A stretch of DNA of 64,000 bases from Atherix ibis (lineage: Eukaryota > Arthropoda > Insecta > Diptera > Athericidae), in contig OY282610.1 of the NCBI GenBank assembly GCA_958298945.1, forward strand, positions 37,765,667 to 37,829,666, read 5' to 3'. The notes beneath the pieces were generated by a model that saw nothing but the letters and a program-made list of their open reading frames with translations, was not told where the DNA came from and did not search any database. Of the stretch, positions 1 to 11,205 are shown in pieces. Within the stretch, counting starts at the first letter, position 1. The number at the start of each line of letters is the position of its first letter. Position numbers and translations under genes: made by a program.

Positions 1-1140
1 TATTATATGCACATAAGAATTTTTTTGATTTGGTCGGAATTTTTTTAAATTTCTATACATCAATGTTAAGGTCTCAATAGCTTGAGTAGCTATTCATGAG
101 AGGAGGCGTTGTTGCCACTCTTTTTAGTAGTGATGGGATACTTTAAATAGAATCACCTTCAGTTTCTCAGTTACACTTCTTTCGATGTTACAAACAGTGC
201 TGCGTGGAAGCATCCACTACCGTCTACGACTGAGCCTGAATAGAATGTATGAAATTTGGCAACGTCGAGGAGATGAGAGTCTGAATGACAGGTGGACGCA
301 CATGTTCATTTTGAATGTGTGCTTTGCATCTGCATATGGATTTGAATTTGGTGTGTACCTTGGGTATTTACTCACGGGACATGGCAGTATGACAGGCGTT
401 TTTGGCTACGGATGCTTGATGCCTTTGTGGGGTGGCGGAGGAGAGTACCAAGAACCTTCTCATTGAGTGTGGCCTGTACGGGAATTTAAGTGAACTTAGG
501 TGCTTGTGGAATCGTTGTGAATAATGAGAGTGTGGATGAGAATGGAGTGTTAAGTATGAGAGAACGGTATGAATGCCTTAATAGATTTTCCGTGGCACTT
601 TTTGAGAGGAGAGCGAGTGTGTAAATGGTACGGAAGGTGGCTAGAACCGGGTGAAAGATCAACGTCGCTTCCGGTTATACTTTCGGGTCTTGACGAAACC
701 GCGTGTCTAGGGATTTACAAGATTCCTTACCGTAACTCAACGACTGGAGTACAAACCAAAGTACTCTTAAAACAAAAATTGGTATTACGGGAGTCGTGGT
801 GGCCCATGGTGTTAAAATACACTGTGCCCGACAATGGCGAGGCGCTTTAGGCAGCAATGACTGTGGTTGATACCCATATCTCGGGTACGGTGTACGTATC
901 GCTGGTGGGAGATACTGGTTATTATCTCGGGCGCTGTCCGTGGTTATGACAGTAGATGTTTAGATAGGCCTCGCCACTAATAGTTGAAGTAATCAACTTG
1001 TAATTGGATACTGACTGTAAACTACCACTAATCGTGGTGCGTTGATTGAGCGTAACTCAATCCCTATGGTCGTAGGCGACTCGTGACTTTATGTGATCGC
1101 GTGACCCAAATGAATTCATTTTACCGATAAAAACCCATTA
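1..1140. other. GC-richer block of unknown nature, rich in short hairpins
   Basis: This block is clearly less AT-rich than nearly everything else in the window and lacks long A/T runs. Two 93-codon open frames (185-466 and 569-850, plus strand) resemble no family I know, so coding is doubtful. Perfect short stem-loops include 204-217 (GTGGA/TCCAC), 747-766 (GAGTAC/GTACTC), 909-928 (GAGATA/TATCTC), 982-998 (AGTTGA/TCAACT) and 1044-1062 (GATTGAG/CTCAATC). A TTTAAATAG stretch near 143-151 followed by TCAGTT near 168 resembles an insect TATA plus initiator pair. It could be a transposon leader or LTR part, a structured RNA gene, or an old gene fragment. I cannot choose between these. Confidence 0.35.
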
Positions 1141-1199
1141 ATGGAGGTGGATTTGTAACAGGAGAACTCTATTTCTGAGCTTTGCAACGAATTTTTTTA

Positions 1200-1690
1200 T
1201 ACACAAATTTATAATCATCGGTTGGACTTAAATCTTTCAAATTTTGATTATTTTTCGATGGTGAAGCCCTCCCTAAATGAAGTTCGTCTTTTACCAAAAA
1301 TACCACCGTTGTTTATTATCCATCAGTAAGCATAGTAGAGGTAGTATTATTGTTTGGGGTTTAATGGCTACTGATGTTCATCTGTGAAGATCACATGGAC
1401 CTGGCTAAGTACATTGAAGTACTAAAAAATACTTTCGCGGTCGCTTTGTAAAAAGTTCAGGGATACTAATTTCGATGTACTAACATATAAAAAGCATCCC
1501 AAAATTATGGAGCGGATTAGGGCAAATCTCCAGATCAAAATCCGATTGAACATCGATGTTGTTATTATAAAAAATATCGAAGGAACACCTTAAAAAAATT
1601 ACCAGAAATAATAAAATATAATGACAGACTCGTCAACTCAATATCTCATAGGATCTTAGTTAAGGTACAGAGAACAGAAGAGGTGGAGGG
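1200..1690 (+). pseudogene. Decayed Tc1-like transposase, C-terminal half
   Basis: Frame-broken plus-strand pieces keep the order of a Tc1-family DDE transposase. At about 1335-1365 the translation reads KHSRGSIIVWG, matching the Tc1 block before the second catalytic Asp. At about 1525-1555 it reads SPDQNPIEH, matching SPDLNPIEH just before the final Glu region. At about 1600-1665 it reads PEIIKYNDRLVNSISHRI, matching the C-terminal block. Stops and frameshifts lie between these pieces and the middle catalytic motif is not readable. Family assignment follows from these motifs; the element is ancient and inactive. I did not find its inverted terminal repeats. Confidence 0.7.
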
Positions 1691-3080
1691 GGAGGGGGGT
1701 TTCGGTTGCGGTAAACAAAGTATTATTTATTTTTAAATAAGCTAACATATAATAGAAATCTATAATTAGAATAGATTTTCCTAAAAAAAAACGATTTTCT
1801 TTTAAAAATTGGCGCCTATTGCAAGCTGTCAAATATGAAACGTCAAAATTAAAGTGATCACTGTGAATTTATTTCTGAAGCTTAATTGAAATTGAAATCA
1901 GAAAATAAAAATATTGTAATTAAGCATCTCTTCAATTAATATACTCAAAAAATATTTTTAATAATACAATATTCAATTCGAAATATTTGTTTTTTACTAA
2001 ATATTCATGATAAACAAATACTATCGAGAACCTTGATTTTATTATAAAAGTTCAATAATAAAATTCATTATTTTCATAAGAGAATGATTTTTTTTGTTGA
2101 AAAAAATACTCAATAGGAAAAAAAAATAACAAAAATTCGTTATACTTAGTTAAGTAGGTAAATAATAAATTTGGATTATTCGCTATATCGGAATTAGTAC
2201 AATTTGAAAAGTTTTTAAATTCGAACATTTCAATTGATAGCTGATTAAATTTATCTACATTTCATACTCTACTGAATATTTTCAGAGCAAGCAAAAAAGG
2301 CTATAATAAAGTGTTTTTGTTATTTTTGATATTTTTATATTAAATTGCATTTTTAATAAAATAAAATTCCATACAAACGCGTACAGTAGTACACTTAAGT
2401 ACCCAATTATACTTAATAATTATGTTCTGTTTAAAATATAAATAAATCTCCGAGTAATATTAATTTATGAAATTCTATCATACAAAACAAACATGATATA
2501 ATGTATGTTCAGTTCAAATGGAACTTATTAACATGGACAATATTTCTTGTGAATTGCTCAGATGTGAGCAGAATATATATGCAAGCATGGAATTAAATAA
2601 TTTTTTTTTGTTTTGTTTCTTTTCGATGATTTTATTGATTTTATTGAATATAATTTCGAATATAATTTTATAATATTGAATTTTTCAATATAATAGTATT
2701 AAAAAATATATGGAAAAATTTTTAATTGCACTAGTCCATTTAAATTTTTGAATTTTTTTGATATAATATAAAAAGGATATTAATAAAAGCTTTAAGATTT
2801 TTTTTCCTTGTACTCGAATTTCTTTTATTTTATTAATATAAAATAATTTATAAATATTCCATTGAAATGATATATAATTAAATATGCTAAGTAGAGAGTA
2901 TTTTGATTAAGTAAGAGCAGCGTTTTAATATTTCTATCAAAGAGTTTCAATCGAACTATTTTAATTTTTTTCTTTTTTCTTTAAATTATTTTTCATTTAT
3001 TTTAGTTGCCTAAATTTAATTGAAATAAAAAAAAAAAAAAAATAATAATAGCCTCCTAAAAGTCAAGATTCAAATGATTC
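1690..3080. other. AT-rich spacer, nothing recognised
   Basis: Mostly A/T runs with no coding frame or clear repeat. A purine run of GGAGG-type G tracts sits at about 1681-1700. An A-run and AAT repeats occur near 3028-3050. Confidence 0.6.
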
Positions 3081-3084
3081 AAGG

Positions 3085-3790
3085 GGTTATCCATTTTGTA
3101 GTTTTAGAAAATACAGCCTTTTAATTTGACAGCTGTCAAGTATTATAGTTAAAAAAGATAAATATTTATTTGGCCTAAGAATTTCCATTTTATATTATGA
3201 ATTGTTAAATTTTTCTACGATGAGGTGCATTTTCCATTTGCTGGATACGTTAATAAGCAAAATTTCCAAAAATCCACAAGCATTTTGGTTTCAAATGTAT
3301 CATTGGTCCAAATTCATTTTAAGCTCAAGAAAGAGAAATAGTTACCATCAATTCTGAGCACTATAGCCATATAATACCCGATTTTTTTTTAACTTAAACT
3401 GAAAGATTGTAATTTGGATCGTATGTGTCTCCAAAAATACAGTATGCGAAACCACACAAAATGTCCAATTTCGGCTTATTGCTCAAAAACCACCCGGGAT
3501 GCGTAATTTCAAAATTCGGTGATACCAATTAGCCTCCATGATTCTGTGATGTGATACCGTCAAACTGTTTTTTTCACTCCAGCTTACACATGATACTATG
3601 TTTATAGAGAAAATTTTAAAAATATCGAGCATTTAGATACCATTATCCGTCAAATAACGACCAAATTACAGCCGGAAATGTGCGAAAATATCATCAAATC
3701 TCACCTCAAAAGGATCAAATCTTGCAAAAGTCTCATGGTGACCATTTGAATGATGTTATATTCTAAGCAATATAGTGAAATGAATATTTT
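3085..3790. repeat. Repeat X, copy 1 (non-satellite part of the large repeat)
   Basis: A moderately AT-rich block, paralogous to 11730-12250. Shared landmarks in the same order are TTAATTTGACAGCTG near 3120 (TAATTTGATAGCTGG near 11754), a stretch with ACCACA.....ACACAAAAT.GACCAATT near 3450 and 12090, GATGCG.AATTTC.A.ATT near 3500 and 12150, and ATTAGCCT near 3527 and 12175. It directly precedes the TGCT satellite monomer here and follows one at 11.5 kb, so it is probably part of the same large repeating unit. No coding frame was found. Confidence 0.6.
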
Positions 3791-3879
3791 ATCGAAATCC
3801 GAATTTTAATTGGATTTTATTTAACTTAACTTTCTAAAGCACATTTTGGGTAATCGTTTATATATTTGTAATTTTTTAT

Positions 3880-5590
3880 ATAAGGACACATTCATGTAAT
3901 GGTACTATTTGTATTTAATTATGGTAAATCTTCAAATTTGATGGATATTTTTGAAGAACATTTTATAACTATGAATTTATTTATTTAGAAAGTGCTGATG
4001 ACAGAGCAGTTTTGTTTAGAAATACCATTAATTAAAAATTTAAAACTAATCCAAAAATATTACAAATATTTTCAATCAATTTCTTTTTTTTTTTATATTT
4101 CGAAAGTGCTCACCGGAGAGCACTTTTACAAGAATGCTGATGTTGAAGCTTATTTGTTGTTGAAATGTTAACTTTTTTAAAAATAATATGAGGAATTATC
4201 ATTATTCTTAATTTCTTAAGTGGTTTCGGCAAGTTTTTAATTTACGAAATTCTTTATTCGGGAAATATTTTATTGTAAGTGCTGATGATGGAGTAATTTT
4301 TAAATCGGTTAAATTCAATAATATCGTAAGTAAGCTTCTTGTACTATTTCTAAATATTAATTCTAAAAGACGAAGAAAAATTATGAGAAATTTAATAAAA
4401 AGTTATGAATTTATTTAAAAAGTGCTCATAATAGAGTATTTTGTTATTACATTTTTTTTTAATCATTTATTAAGAGTGGTGATGATTCAGTAGTTCTTAA
4501 TAGAATTAACGGTGTATCATTAGGATTAGTTTTGTACATCAATTTGAAAAAAAAATAGTTTTTTCAATAATTCTTTTTTCAAATTTTCGAAATGTTTCTG
4601 TAATAACTGCTCATAAGTAAGCATTTTATTCAAATTTATTAATTATCATCGAGTATTTATCGTAATAATTCTAATATTTTTAAAGGAAATGAATATTACA
4701 ATAAAACATCAAATTTATAATTTTTTCTTTCATATAAACTTTTTTTTTTATTACGTAATAAAATTGAGCATTTTTGATAAATTTTTTTATAAATTCCTTT
4801 TTTTATATGAAATAAAATGAAACTATTTAAAAAATCACTTCAAAATTTATATGCAGATAAAAAGTTTCACAAAGTCTGTTAGCAACTTTAATTATATGTC
4901 ATTATTTAGTCCTTCAAGTGCTCATGACTAAGCATTTTATTAAAAATTTATTAACATGTACCTACGCATAAAAAAAAAATATTGAAAATATTAGGATTTC
5001 TTTAGTAGTAGCAAAATTATTTGGATTAGTTAAATAAACTGCTCACAATGAAGCAAATGTTCGTATGATTAAGGATTGATTTTCTTAAAAATATGAGTTT
5101 TCTCTTAAAAATGCTTTAAAACTCACTAATGTTAATATTTAAATGTTTCTATACTAACTGTAGTATTATAGGAATTTTAAAATAAGAATTTTTAGTTTAA
5201 TTATGAGCAAAATTATTTATACATGTTTTAGCTCACAATTCGTTTGGAATAAGATTTTTGTCATTAAATTTTTCGGGCTATTAATATATGTTAAAGAAAG
5301 TTTTTGTTTATTGGATTTCCTTGAATATGAGGTCTCTCATATAATAACTGGAAGGAATTTTATAGCGCCACGTCTATGCGGCCATTAGGCGATTCCAGGT
5401 CTCGTGTGGGTTTACGGTGCCAACTTCCATAAGGAAACTGGTCGATTCTTAATTAGACAGAAAAGTTGGAGATTGTTTAATTTTAATATTATGTTTTGTA
5501 TTTTTTAAATAAGTAAGGACACATTCATGTAATAGTATTAAATGTATATAATTATGGTAAAGTTAGAAAATATTCTTTAAAACAAACTGA
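3880..5590. repeat. Large satellite monomer with phased TGCT-N8-AGCA motifs, copy 1
   Basis: A ~1.63 kb monomer. The text near 3881 (AAGGACACATTCATGTAAT) recurs at 5516, where a second, truncated monomer begins. It contains nine 16-bp sites with the form TGCT-8 nt-AGCA or close variants, at 3993, 4107, 4135, 4280, 4423, 4477, 4608, 4919 and 5040. Flanking DNA is A/T-rich and differs between sites, while the half-sites and their spacing are kept. The monomer ends at about 5330-5440 in a GC-richer tail shared with a SINE-like family. It is homologous to 9600-11205. No protein is encoded; the 61-codon frame at 5203-5388 runs into the tail and is not credible. Confidence 0.75.
5330..5440 (-). repeat. 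SINE-like tail inside satellite copy 1
   Basis: Read on the minus strand, this keeps ...ATCGCCTAATGGCC...GTGGCGCT...AGAGACCT. The same block is found at 11020-11130 and 11350-11410 (minus), 53510-53600 (plus) and, more distantly, 44980-45133 (minus). The RNA polymerase III B box seen in the 45-kb copy is not preserved here. Confidence 0.55.
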
Positions 5591-5985
5591 AAAATACATT
5601 TAACTTGCATCTTATAGATGGCATTAGAAGCACGAAAAGATTGCTGTTTATTTATGGCATCATTTTTTTTTAAAGAATTACCTAAAATAATTGTTAGTTA
5701 AATAGTTAAAAATAAATAAAAACGAGTAAATACTCATAAAACTAGTACAAAAAGAATTACAAATATATTTTTATGAAATCGAAGAATTTAATTGATTATA
5801 GATGGCGGATAAGTTCTGATCGAATTAAATTATTTTAAGGTACAATAATTGTCCTTAATAAAAAAGTTTTCTTTTTTTGCTGTTTGGTTTTTCATGTTTT
5901 TATTTTTGATAGATCATACGTGATATGTGATATTTATTAAAGTTAAAAGTGCTCAGTTGGTATTGCCATTTTATCAACGAAAGAC
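5590..5985. other. AT-rich spacer, nothing recognised
   Basis: No coding frame or strong repeat was found. One isolated TGCTCAG half-motif near 5950 suggests residual satellite DNA. Confidence 0.5.
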
Positions 5986-6009
5986 TTATATTCAAACAAT
6001 GTTTACAAA

Positions 6010-6320
6010 TTACTGAATTCCTACTAAGCAAGCAATTCACTCCATGGTGATAAAATATCCCAGCAATTTGACGCTATTTGACATCAAACCACCAATTCGG
6101 TGGTGCGTAGAGTGTGTACACCGAAAAATGTTGCTGCCGTAACCATTGACCAGTGTTGGTGAAGATCGCAATTTATCCACCCGTCACCGTTCGCAGCAAT
6201 TGGGATTGTGTTGCTCGACATTGTAGAAGATTTTACGCTAGGACCTTGGTCTGAAAGCGTATAAAATACAGCTCGTGTAAGAACTAAAGCCAAACGATCT
6301 GCTTAGGCAGCGAATTTTAT
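6010..6320 (+). pseudogene. Extra, upstream copy of the DD41D transposase N-terminus
   Basis: This segment repeats 6395-6650: the start CGCTATTTGACATCAAACC occurs at 6072 and again at 6442, and TTGGTCTGAAAGC occurs in both. The upstream copy keeps about 40 bases (translation similar to VRRVCTPKNVAAV) that the downstream copy has lost, so the offset falls from ~370 to ~331 bases along the block. Both contain the helix-turn-helix DNA-binding region; only the downstream one continues into the catalytic domain. It arose by tandem duplication or by two insertions of truncated copies. Stops break the upstream copy. Confidence 0.7.
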
Positions 6321-6395
6321 TATTAAAATTCATGCTCTGTTAAAAATGTATTTCGCGCAATTCGACAATTTCATGGTCATCATAATCGACCCGCT

Positions 6396-7052
6396 GAGCA
6401 TGCAATTCAAACTATAGTGAGACAATTTCGCAGCAATTGGACGCTATTTGACATCAAACCACCAACCCGTTTGCCATTTACAAGTGTTGGTGAAGACCGC
6501 GATTTATCCTTCTGTCGCCGTTCACAGCAATTGGGATTATGTTATTCGACTTTGTGGAAGATTTTACGCAAGGATCTTGGTCTGAAAGCATATCAAATAC
6601 AGCTCGTGCAAGAACTGAAGCCGAACAACCTGCCAAAGGCCGAATTGTTGGTGAGTAGGTTCTTAGAACAATTTGAGGAAAATCCGTTTTTTACGAAAAA
6701 ATTGCGTTTAGCGAAGAAGCTCATTTCTTGTTGGATGGGCATGTGAATAAGCAAATTTATCGGATTTGGTCTGATTAACAACTACAGGCAAAACAAGAAC
6801 TGCAATTGCAACCAGAAAAATTCACTGTTTGGTACGGTTTATCAGTAAAAATTGCATCTGCTCGATATATGGTTTCAACAAGACGGCACTACACGGCACA
6901 CAGCACGTGAAACAATGCACATATTGAGTCATGAGTTCGGTGAGCAATTTATCTCACATTTCGGACTGATTAGCTTGCCGCCTAGATCATGCAATTTGAC
7001 GCCTCTAGACAAAAAGTGGTTCAAAATTAGACCTCTCACATGGATCACTTAA
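6396..7052 (+). pseudogene. Downstream, longer DD41D transposase remnant
   Basis: The N-terminal frame reads NRPAEHAIQTIVRQF and runs into a 109-codon open segment at 6417-6746. A frameshift near 6700 separates that frame from FSEEAHF. The C-terminal piece is open at 6852-7052 and holds WFQQDGTTRHTARETM and PPRSCNLTPLD, two of the catalytic Asp positions. After TPLD the frame is lost. It is a pseudogene; the catalytic Glu substitution and internal deletion are described for the whole element. Confidence 0.65.
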
Positions 7053-7139
7053 AACGTAGTCGTGACCAACATTTGCATGAAGTAATTTTTAAAAAAATAA
7101 ACGGCAATCATTGATTTATTGATTCAAATAAAAATTTCA

Positions 7140-7450
7140 GACTGTATTATTTTTTTTTTTAATATTTCTAAACTAAACACTTAAAAAAAAATCACTTCTT
7201 ATAATAATAAAAAAACATGTTTATTAATCAAGTAATTTGCCAATTTGACAAAAAAAAAATTATAACGAAAAAAAGGATATTAACTATTTTTTAATAGTAA
7301 CTATTTTAATTTACATATAAAAAAAAAAGAATTTTTTTGATCCTTTTTGTTATTGATTTTTCATGTTAAAATAAAAAAAAAATTCTCTTTTTATTTTTGC
7401 CTATAATATCAGTTAAAAAAAAACTTTTTTTTTATAAAAATGAATATAAG
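7140..7450. other. A/T homopolymer-rich spacer
   Basis: Dense A and T runs of 7-10 bases. No feature was found. Confidence 0.6.
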
Positions 7451-7644
7451 AAGTAGAAAAAAGGATATTTGTGGTATTATCAGATTTTATTGGTATTATT
7501 GCTGTTAAATTCAAAATAATTGGTCAATATTTTGTAAAAAGAGGATTATATGAATTTGATGAAGAACACTTACACAAGTACCTTCCTGAGAGGCTAAAGG
7601 ATTTATCATCAGATATTGACTTTAATAGATATGATTATCCTTAA
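7450..7644 (+). other. Unrecognised open segment without a start codon
   Basis: A 64-codon plus-strand frame between stops that begins after TAA at 7447 and ends at TAA 7642. Its second half is unusually protein-like for this AT-rich DNA: it reads RGLYEFDEEHLHKYLPERL followed by KDLSSDIDFNRYDYP, rich in Asp, Glu, Arg and Leu. A possible splice acceptor (TATTATCAG ending at 7482) precedes it. It has no ATG. I do not recognise the protein. It may be a fragment of a host exon, a captured exon or a transposon gene, or chance. Confidence 0.3.
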
Positions 7645-9180
7645 AAACGATACGATTATATTTATATGGATACAGAGAGAGCTTTACACAAAATTATTTG
7701 TATATGGTATATCGATGCACTTAATATTTTCATTTATATTTTTTTTGAAAACACTAATAAAATGATTTTATGCTAACATAAAAATATGCATTATTTTATA
7801 GACGATGATGGTTTTTCAGTTTTCGAATACGAATGAAAATAAATTAATTCTGTTGAACCTATGAGGAAGTTTCACCAAATTCACTGGAATCATTTTCAAT
7901 TATTCTGTTAAATATCAAATAACGAATTTTAATATTATCTGAATTTTTCAATATTAATATTTAGTCTATCAAAATTTATACCTTCTTTTATGATTCAATA
8001 TAATGACTCAGTATATTATTAATATCACTTTTTTTGTGGTTTTTTTTTTGTTGTTGTTGTAAAAAGTTCATCCCTTCATTCTATAAACTCTACAATATCG
8101 ATTCAGAACTCATGGGATTGAATGGTATCTCAATCATCAAAAAGGACATCAGTACCGATGTTAAAATGAATATTTTTTTTAAATTTTTTGATTTAATTAC
8201 ATATTTTTCTCATTATTATTGGGGAATTATTTTTTCTGTTGCATTTTGATAATATCAATACTACTGATTCCACGTGTATATAGTATTTATTATAAAATAT
8301 TTCCAAATAATTAAAATTGAAATTAAATATGTTCCACCTACGTTTTTTATGAACCTATCAGCCCAATACATACCCATAGATACAATGAGAAATATACATA
8401 CATATTTTTGGTAATGAATGTCTATCGTAGAATATTAAATAAATAAGGAACTTGCATTATATGAAATATTATATTACAAAAGCACACATGTGAATGCTTG
8501 GCTATCAAAGCGTACTTACTATTGTACTTACTAACTAATAGTACTACTTTAAAAGGGTATTAAAACAAAAATATTAATACTATTTATTAGTTTATTTTTT
8601 ACGCATTTTCAGGGAAATATTCTATAAATATAAAAGAGTGGAATATTCATTTTCGATGAAAAATAGGATTCCAAATAAAGCTTGTATGTGTACTTAATAT
8701 GAAATTAATTAATTTTGTAAGGGAATAGTAATGGTCAGTAAGTATTTTTGTGTGTACAACCGAATGAGTAAAATTGAAAATAAGGACGAACTGTTGCTTG
8801 GTTAGTTTCAAATATTCTCTCTATACGAAGCCATTTACTAATAAACTTTCAAAGAATGAAATTAAATTTTAATAAAATATACCAAGAATAATACAATATA
8901 TATTAAATATCCTTTTAGGAAAATGAAGATGAAAATGTATAATGCTATTAGAGTTTTTAGTTAAAATTTTTTTATAAAAATCAACTTATAGTTTTTACAT
9001 TTCAATTATTAAAATAAAATTGAATTATTATTACTAAGTAATCGGCTATTTTTCGAAATTAATAAAAGAAGAAATACGTACAAAATTGTAAATGTACTAA
9101 ACTAATAAGTTCACAATTAATTCGTAACACATAAGACTTTTTTCTCCAAAAATAGAGAAAATGTAAAAAAATTTTTTGTA
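7645..9180. other. AT-rich spacer, nothing recognised
   Basis: No convincing gene was found. A 71-codon frame at 8034-8249 is mostly Phe, Ile and Lys from T/A runs and is rejected. Confidence 0.55.
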
Positions 9181-9600
9181 ACCATTTCAAATGCTGATAA
9201 TGGAGCATTTTTATTTTTATTTTTTAAATAAAAATTATTAACAATTGAAAATTAATCCATAATTATTTAAAAAACTTCAACTAATTTTGAATGTTTTTTT
9301 TTCAAATTGCTTAGCCAGAAGCATTTTTACAATAGTGCTGATATTAAAGCTTTTTTGTTGTTAAAATATTTACTTTTAAAAAAATAATATGAAAACTTGA
9401 CATTATTCCCAATATATTAAGTTGTTTCTGAAAGTTACTACTTTATTTCTTTATTGAGGAAATGTTTTATTGCATGTGCTGATGATGAAGTAAATTTTCA
9501 ATAGGTTTAATTCGATTATCTCATAAGTAAGCTTCTTATAAAGTTCACTGATATAAAAGTACTCATTTTAAATATTAATTCTAAAAGAGCAAAGAAAATC
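9180..9600. repeat. Partial TGCT-satellite monomer
   Basis: Carries TGCT-N8-AGCA-type sites at 9192, 9308, 9336 and 9477 and text matching the early part of the monomer that starts anew at ~9600. It ends at the same AATATTAATTCTAAAAGA landmark seen near 4352 and 9990. This is a truncated copy in tandem with the next. Confidence 0.65.
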
Positions 9601-11205
9601 CTTCAAATTTAATGGATATTTTTGAAGAAATTTTTTTAGCTATGAATATATTTATTTACAAAGTGCTGATGACAGAGCATTTTTTTTTGTTGAAATACCA
9701 ATAATTAAAAATTTAAAATCAATCAAAAAATATTAAAAATATTTTCAATCAATTTCTGTTTGTTTTTATATTTCGAAATTGCTCAACGGAAAGCACTTTT
9801 ATAGGAATGCTGATGTTGAAGCTTATTTGTTGTTGAAATGTTTACTTTTTTTAAAATAATATCAGAAATTGACATTTCTCTTAATTTGTTAAGCGGTTTC
9901 GGCAATTTCTTATTTTAATTAGATGATGTACTAATTTTTAAATAGGTTAGATTCAATTATCTCGCAAGTAATCTTTTTGTACTCTTTCTAAATATTAATT
10001 CTAAAAGACGAAGCAAAATTATGAGAACTTTAATAAAAAGTTATGAATTTATTTAAAAAGCGCTGATAATAGAGTATTTTGTCATTGCATTTTTTTTAAG
10101 CATTTATTGAGAGTGCTGATGATTCAGTAGTTCTTAAGATTATTAACGGTGATAGAGTTAGTTTTGTACTAATATAAATATTAGGGTTAGTTTTGTAAAT
10201 GAATTAAAAAGAAATTTTTTTAAATAATTTTTTTTTAATTTTTCAAATTTTTTTTTATAACTGCTCATAAGTAAGCATTTTATTCAAATTTATTATCAAA
10301 TTAGTATATAATTTAAATTGATTATTATCGCTGATTTGTCGTAATAATTGTAATATTTCCAAATTAATAAAAAATTACATAAAACACCAAATTTAAAATT
10401 TTTTTAAAATAAAAACTTTTTATTTTAATTGCTTAAAATTGAGCGTTTTGATAAAAAAAATTTATAAATTCTTTTTTTTTATATGAAATAAAATGAAACC
10501 ATTTGAAAGTCATTTGAAAAAGTATATGCACAGAAAAATATTCAAAAAGTCGGTTATCAGCATCAATTAATTGTCATTATTTACTCCTCGAATTGCTCAT
10601 GACAAAGCATTTTATTAAAAATTTATTTACATGTACCTACGCCCAAAAAAAAACTAATAAATTACATTTTGAAATCAGCCAAATATATATTGAAATTATT
10701 TTCAATTGCTTAATAATAGCAAAATTATTTAGAATAGTTATATAAATTGCTCACAATGAAGCAAAAGTTCATACTAATGAGGCATGGAATACAAAAATAC
10801 AAAATTTTATACATATTTTTCTTCAAAATACTCTAAAACTTACTAATGCTAATATTAAATTGTTTTTATACTAATTAAAGTATTTATAGCCATTTTAAAA
10901 TAAGAAATTTTGTTTAATTGTGAGCAAAAGCATTTCTACCTTAATTTGCTCACAATTCGTTTGGAATAAAATTTTTCGGGCTATTGATATATGTTAAAGA
11001 TATATTTTGTTATATTGGATTGTCTTAGGTCTCTGAGACAATAGCTGGAGGGCATTTTTTAGCGCCACGGCCATGCGGCCACTAGGCGATTCCATATCTC
11101 GTGTGGATTTGCGGTGCCAGCTTCCTTAAGGAAACTGGTCGATTTTTAATTAGACAGAAAGATAGAATTTGTTTTATTTTAATATTATATTTTGTATCCT
11201 GCACT
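9600..11205. repeat. Large TGCT-satellite monomer, copy 2
   Basis: Collinear with 3925-5510 along its length, from TGGATATTTTTGAAGAA near 9611 (3941) to GGAAACTGGTCGATT near 11131 (5432). TGCT-N8-AGCA-type sites lie at 9664, 9780, 9808, 10061, 10114, 10262, 10430, 10594 and 10748. The eight-base spacer is exact in each, while the DNA between sites has point changes and indels. The SINE-like tail occupies 11020-11130. Confidence 0.75.

Larger units (their letters stand above)
5990..7140 (+). mobile_element. Decayed DD41D (rosa-type) Tc1/mariner-superfamily transposon
   Basis: The readable protein order is a helix-turn-helix block (HRSQQLGLCYSTLWKILRKD type), then FSEEAHFLLDGHVNKQIYR at about 6710-6765, then KFTVWYGL near 6820. 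A deletion follows, then WFQQDG at about 6870 and NLTPLD near 6995. I count 41 residues between the Asp of QQDG and the Asp of TPLD, which fits the DD41D or rosa group described in insects. The first catalytic Asp (normally FSDEAHF) is Glu here. A stop follows the YRIWSD block, and about 60-70 residues are missing between WYGL and WFQQDG, so it is inactive. The N-terminal part occurs twice (separate entry). Terminal repeats were not resolved. Confidence 0.7.

Noticed and set aside
185..850. Two 93-codon frames as protein genes
   Set aside because: No recognisable domain, no shared codon pattern, and the region is dense in stem-loops; length alone is not enough in GC-richer DNA.
1810..1860. 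Match between TGGCGCCTATTGCAAG and the mariner leader at 13994 (TGGCGCCTCTTGCAAA)
   Set aside because: The similarity does not extend beyond about 16 bases and no transposase or end follows.
3993..5055. CRISPR-like array from regularly recurring short repeats
   Set aside because: The repeated unit is a 16-bp degenerate palindrome with irregular spacing (28-311 bases), the setting is an insect genome, and there are no uniform spacers or cas genes.
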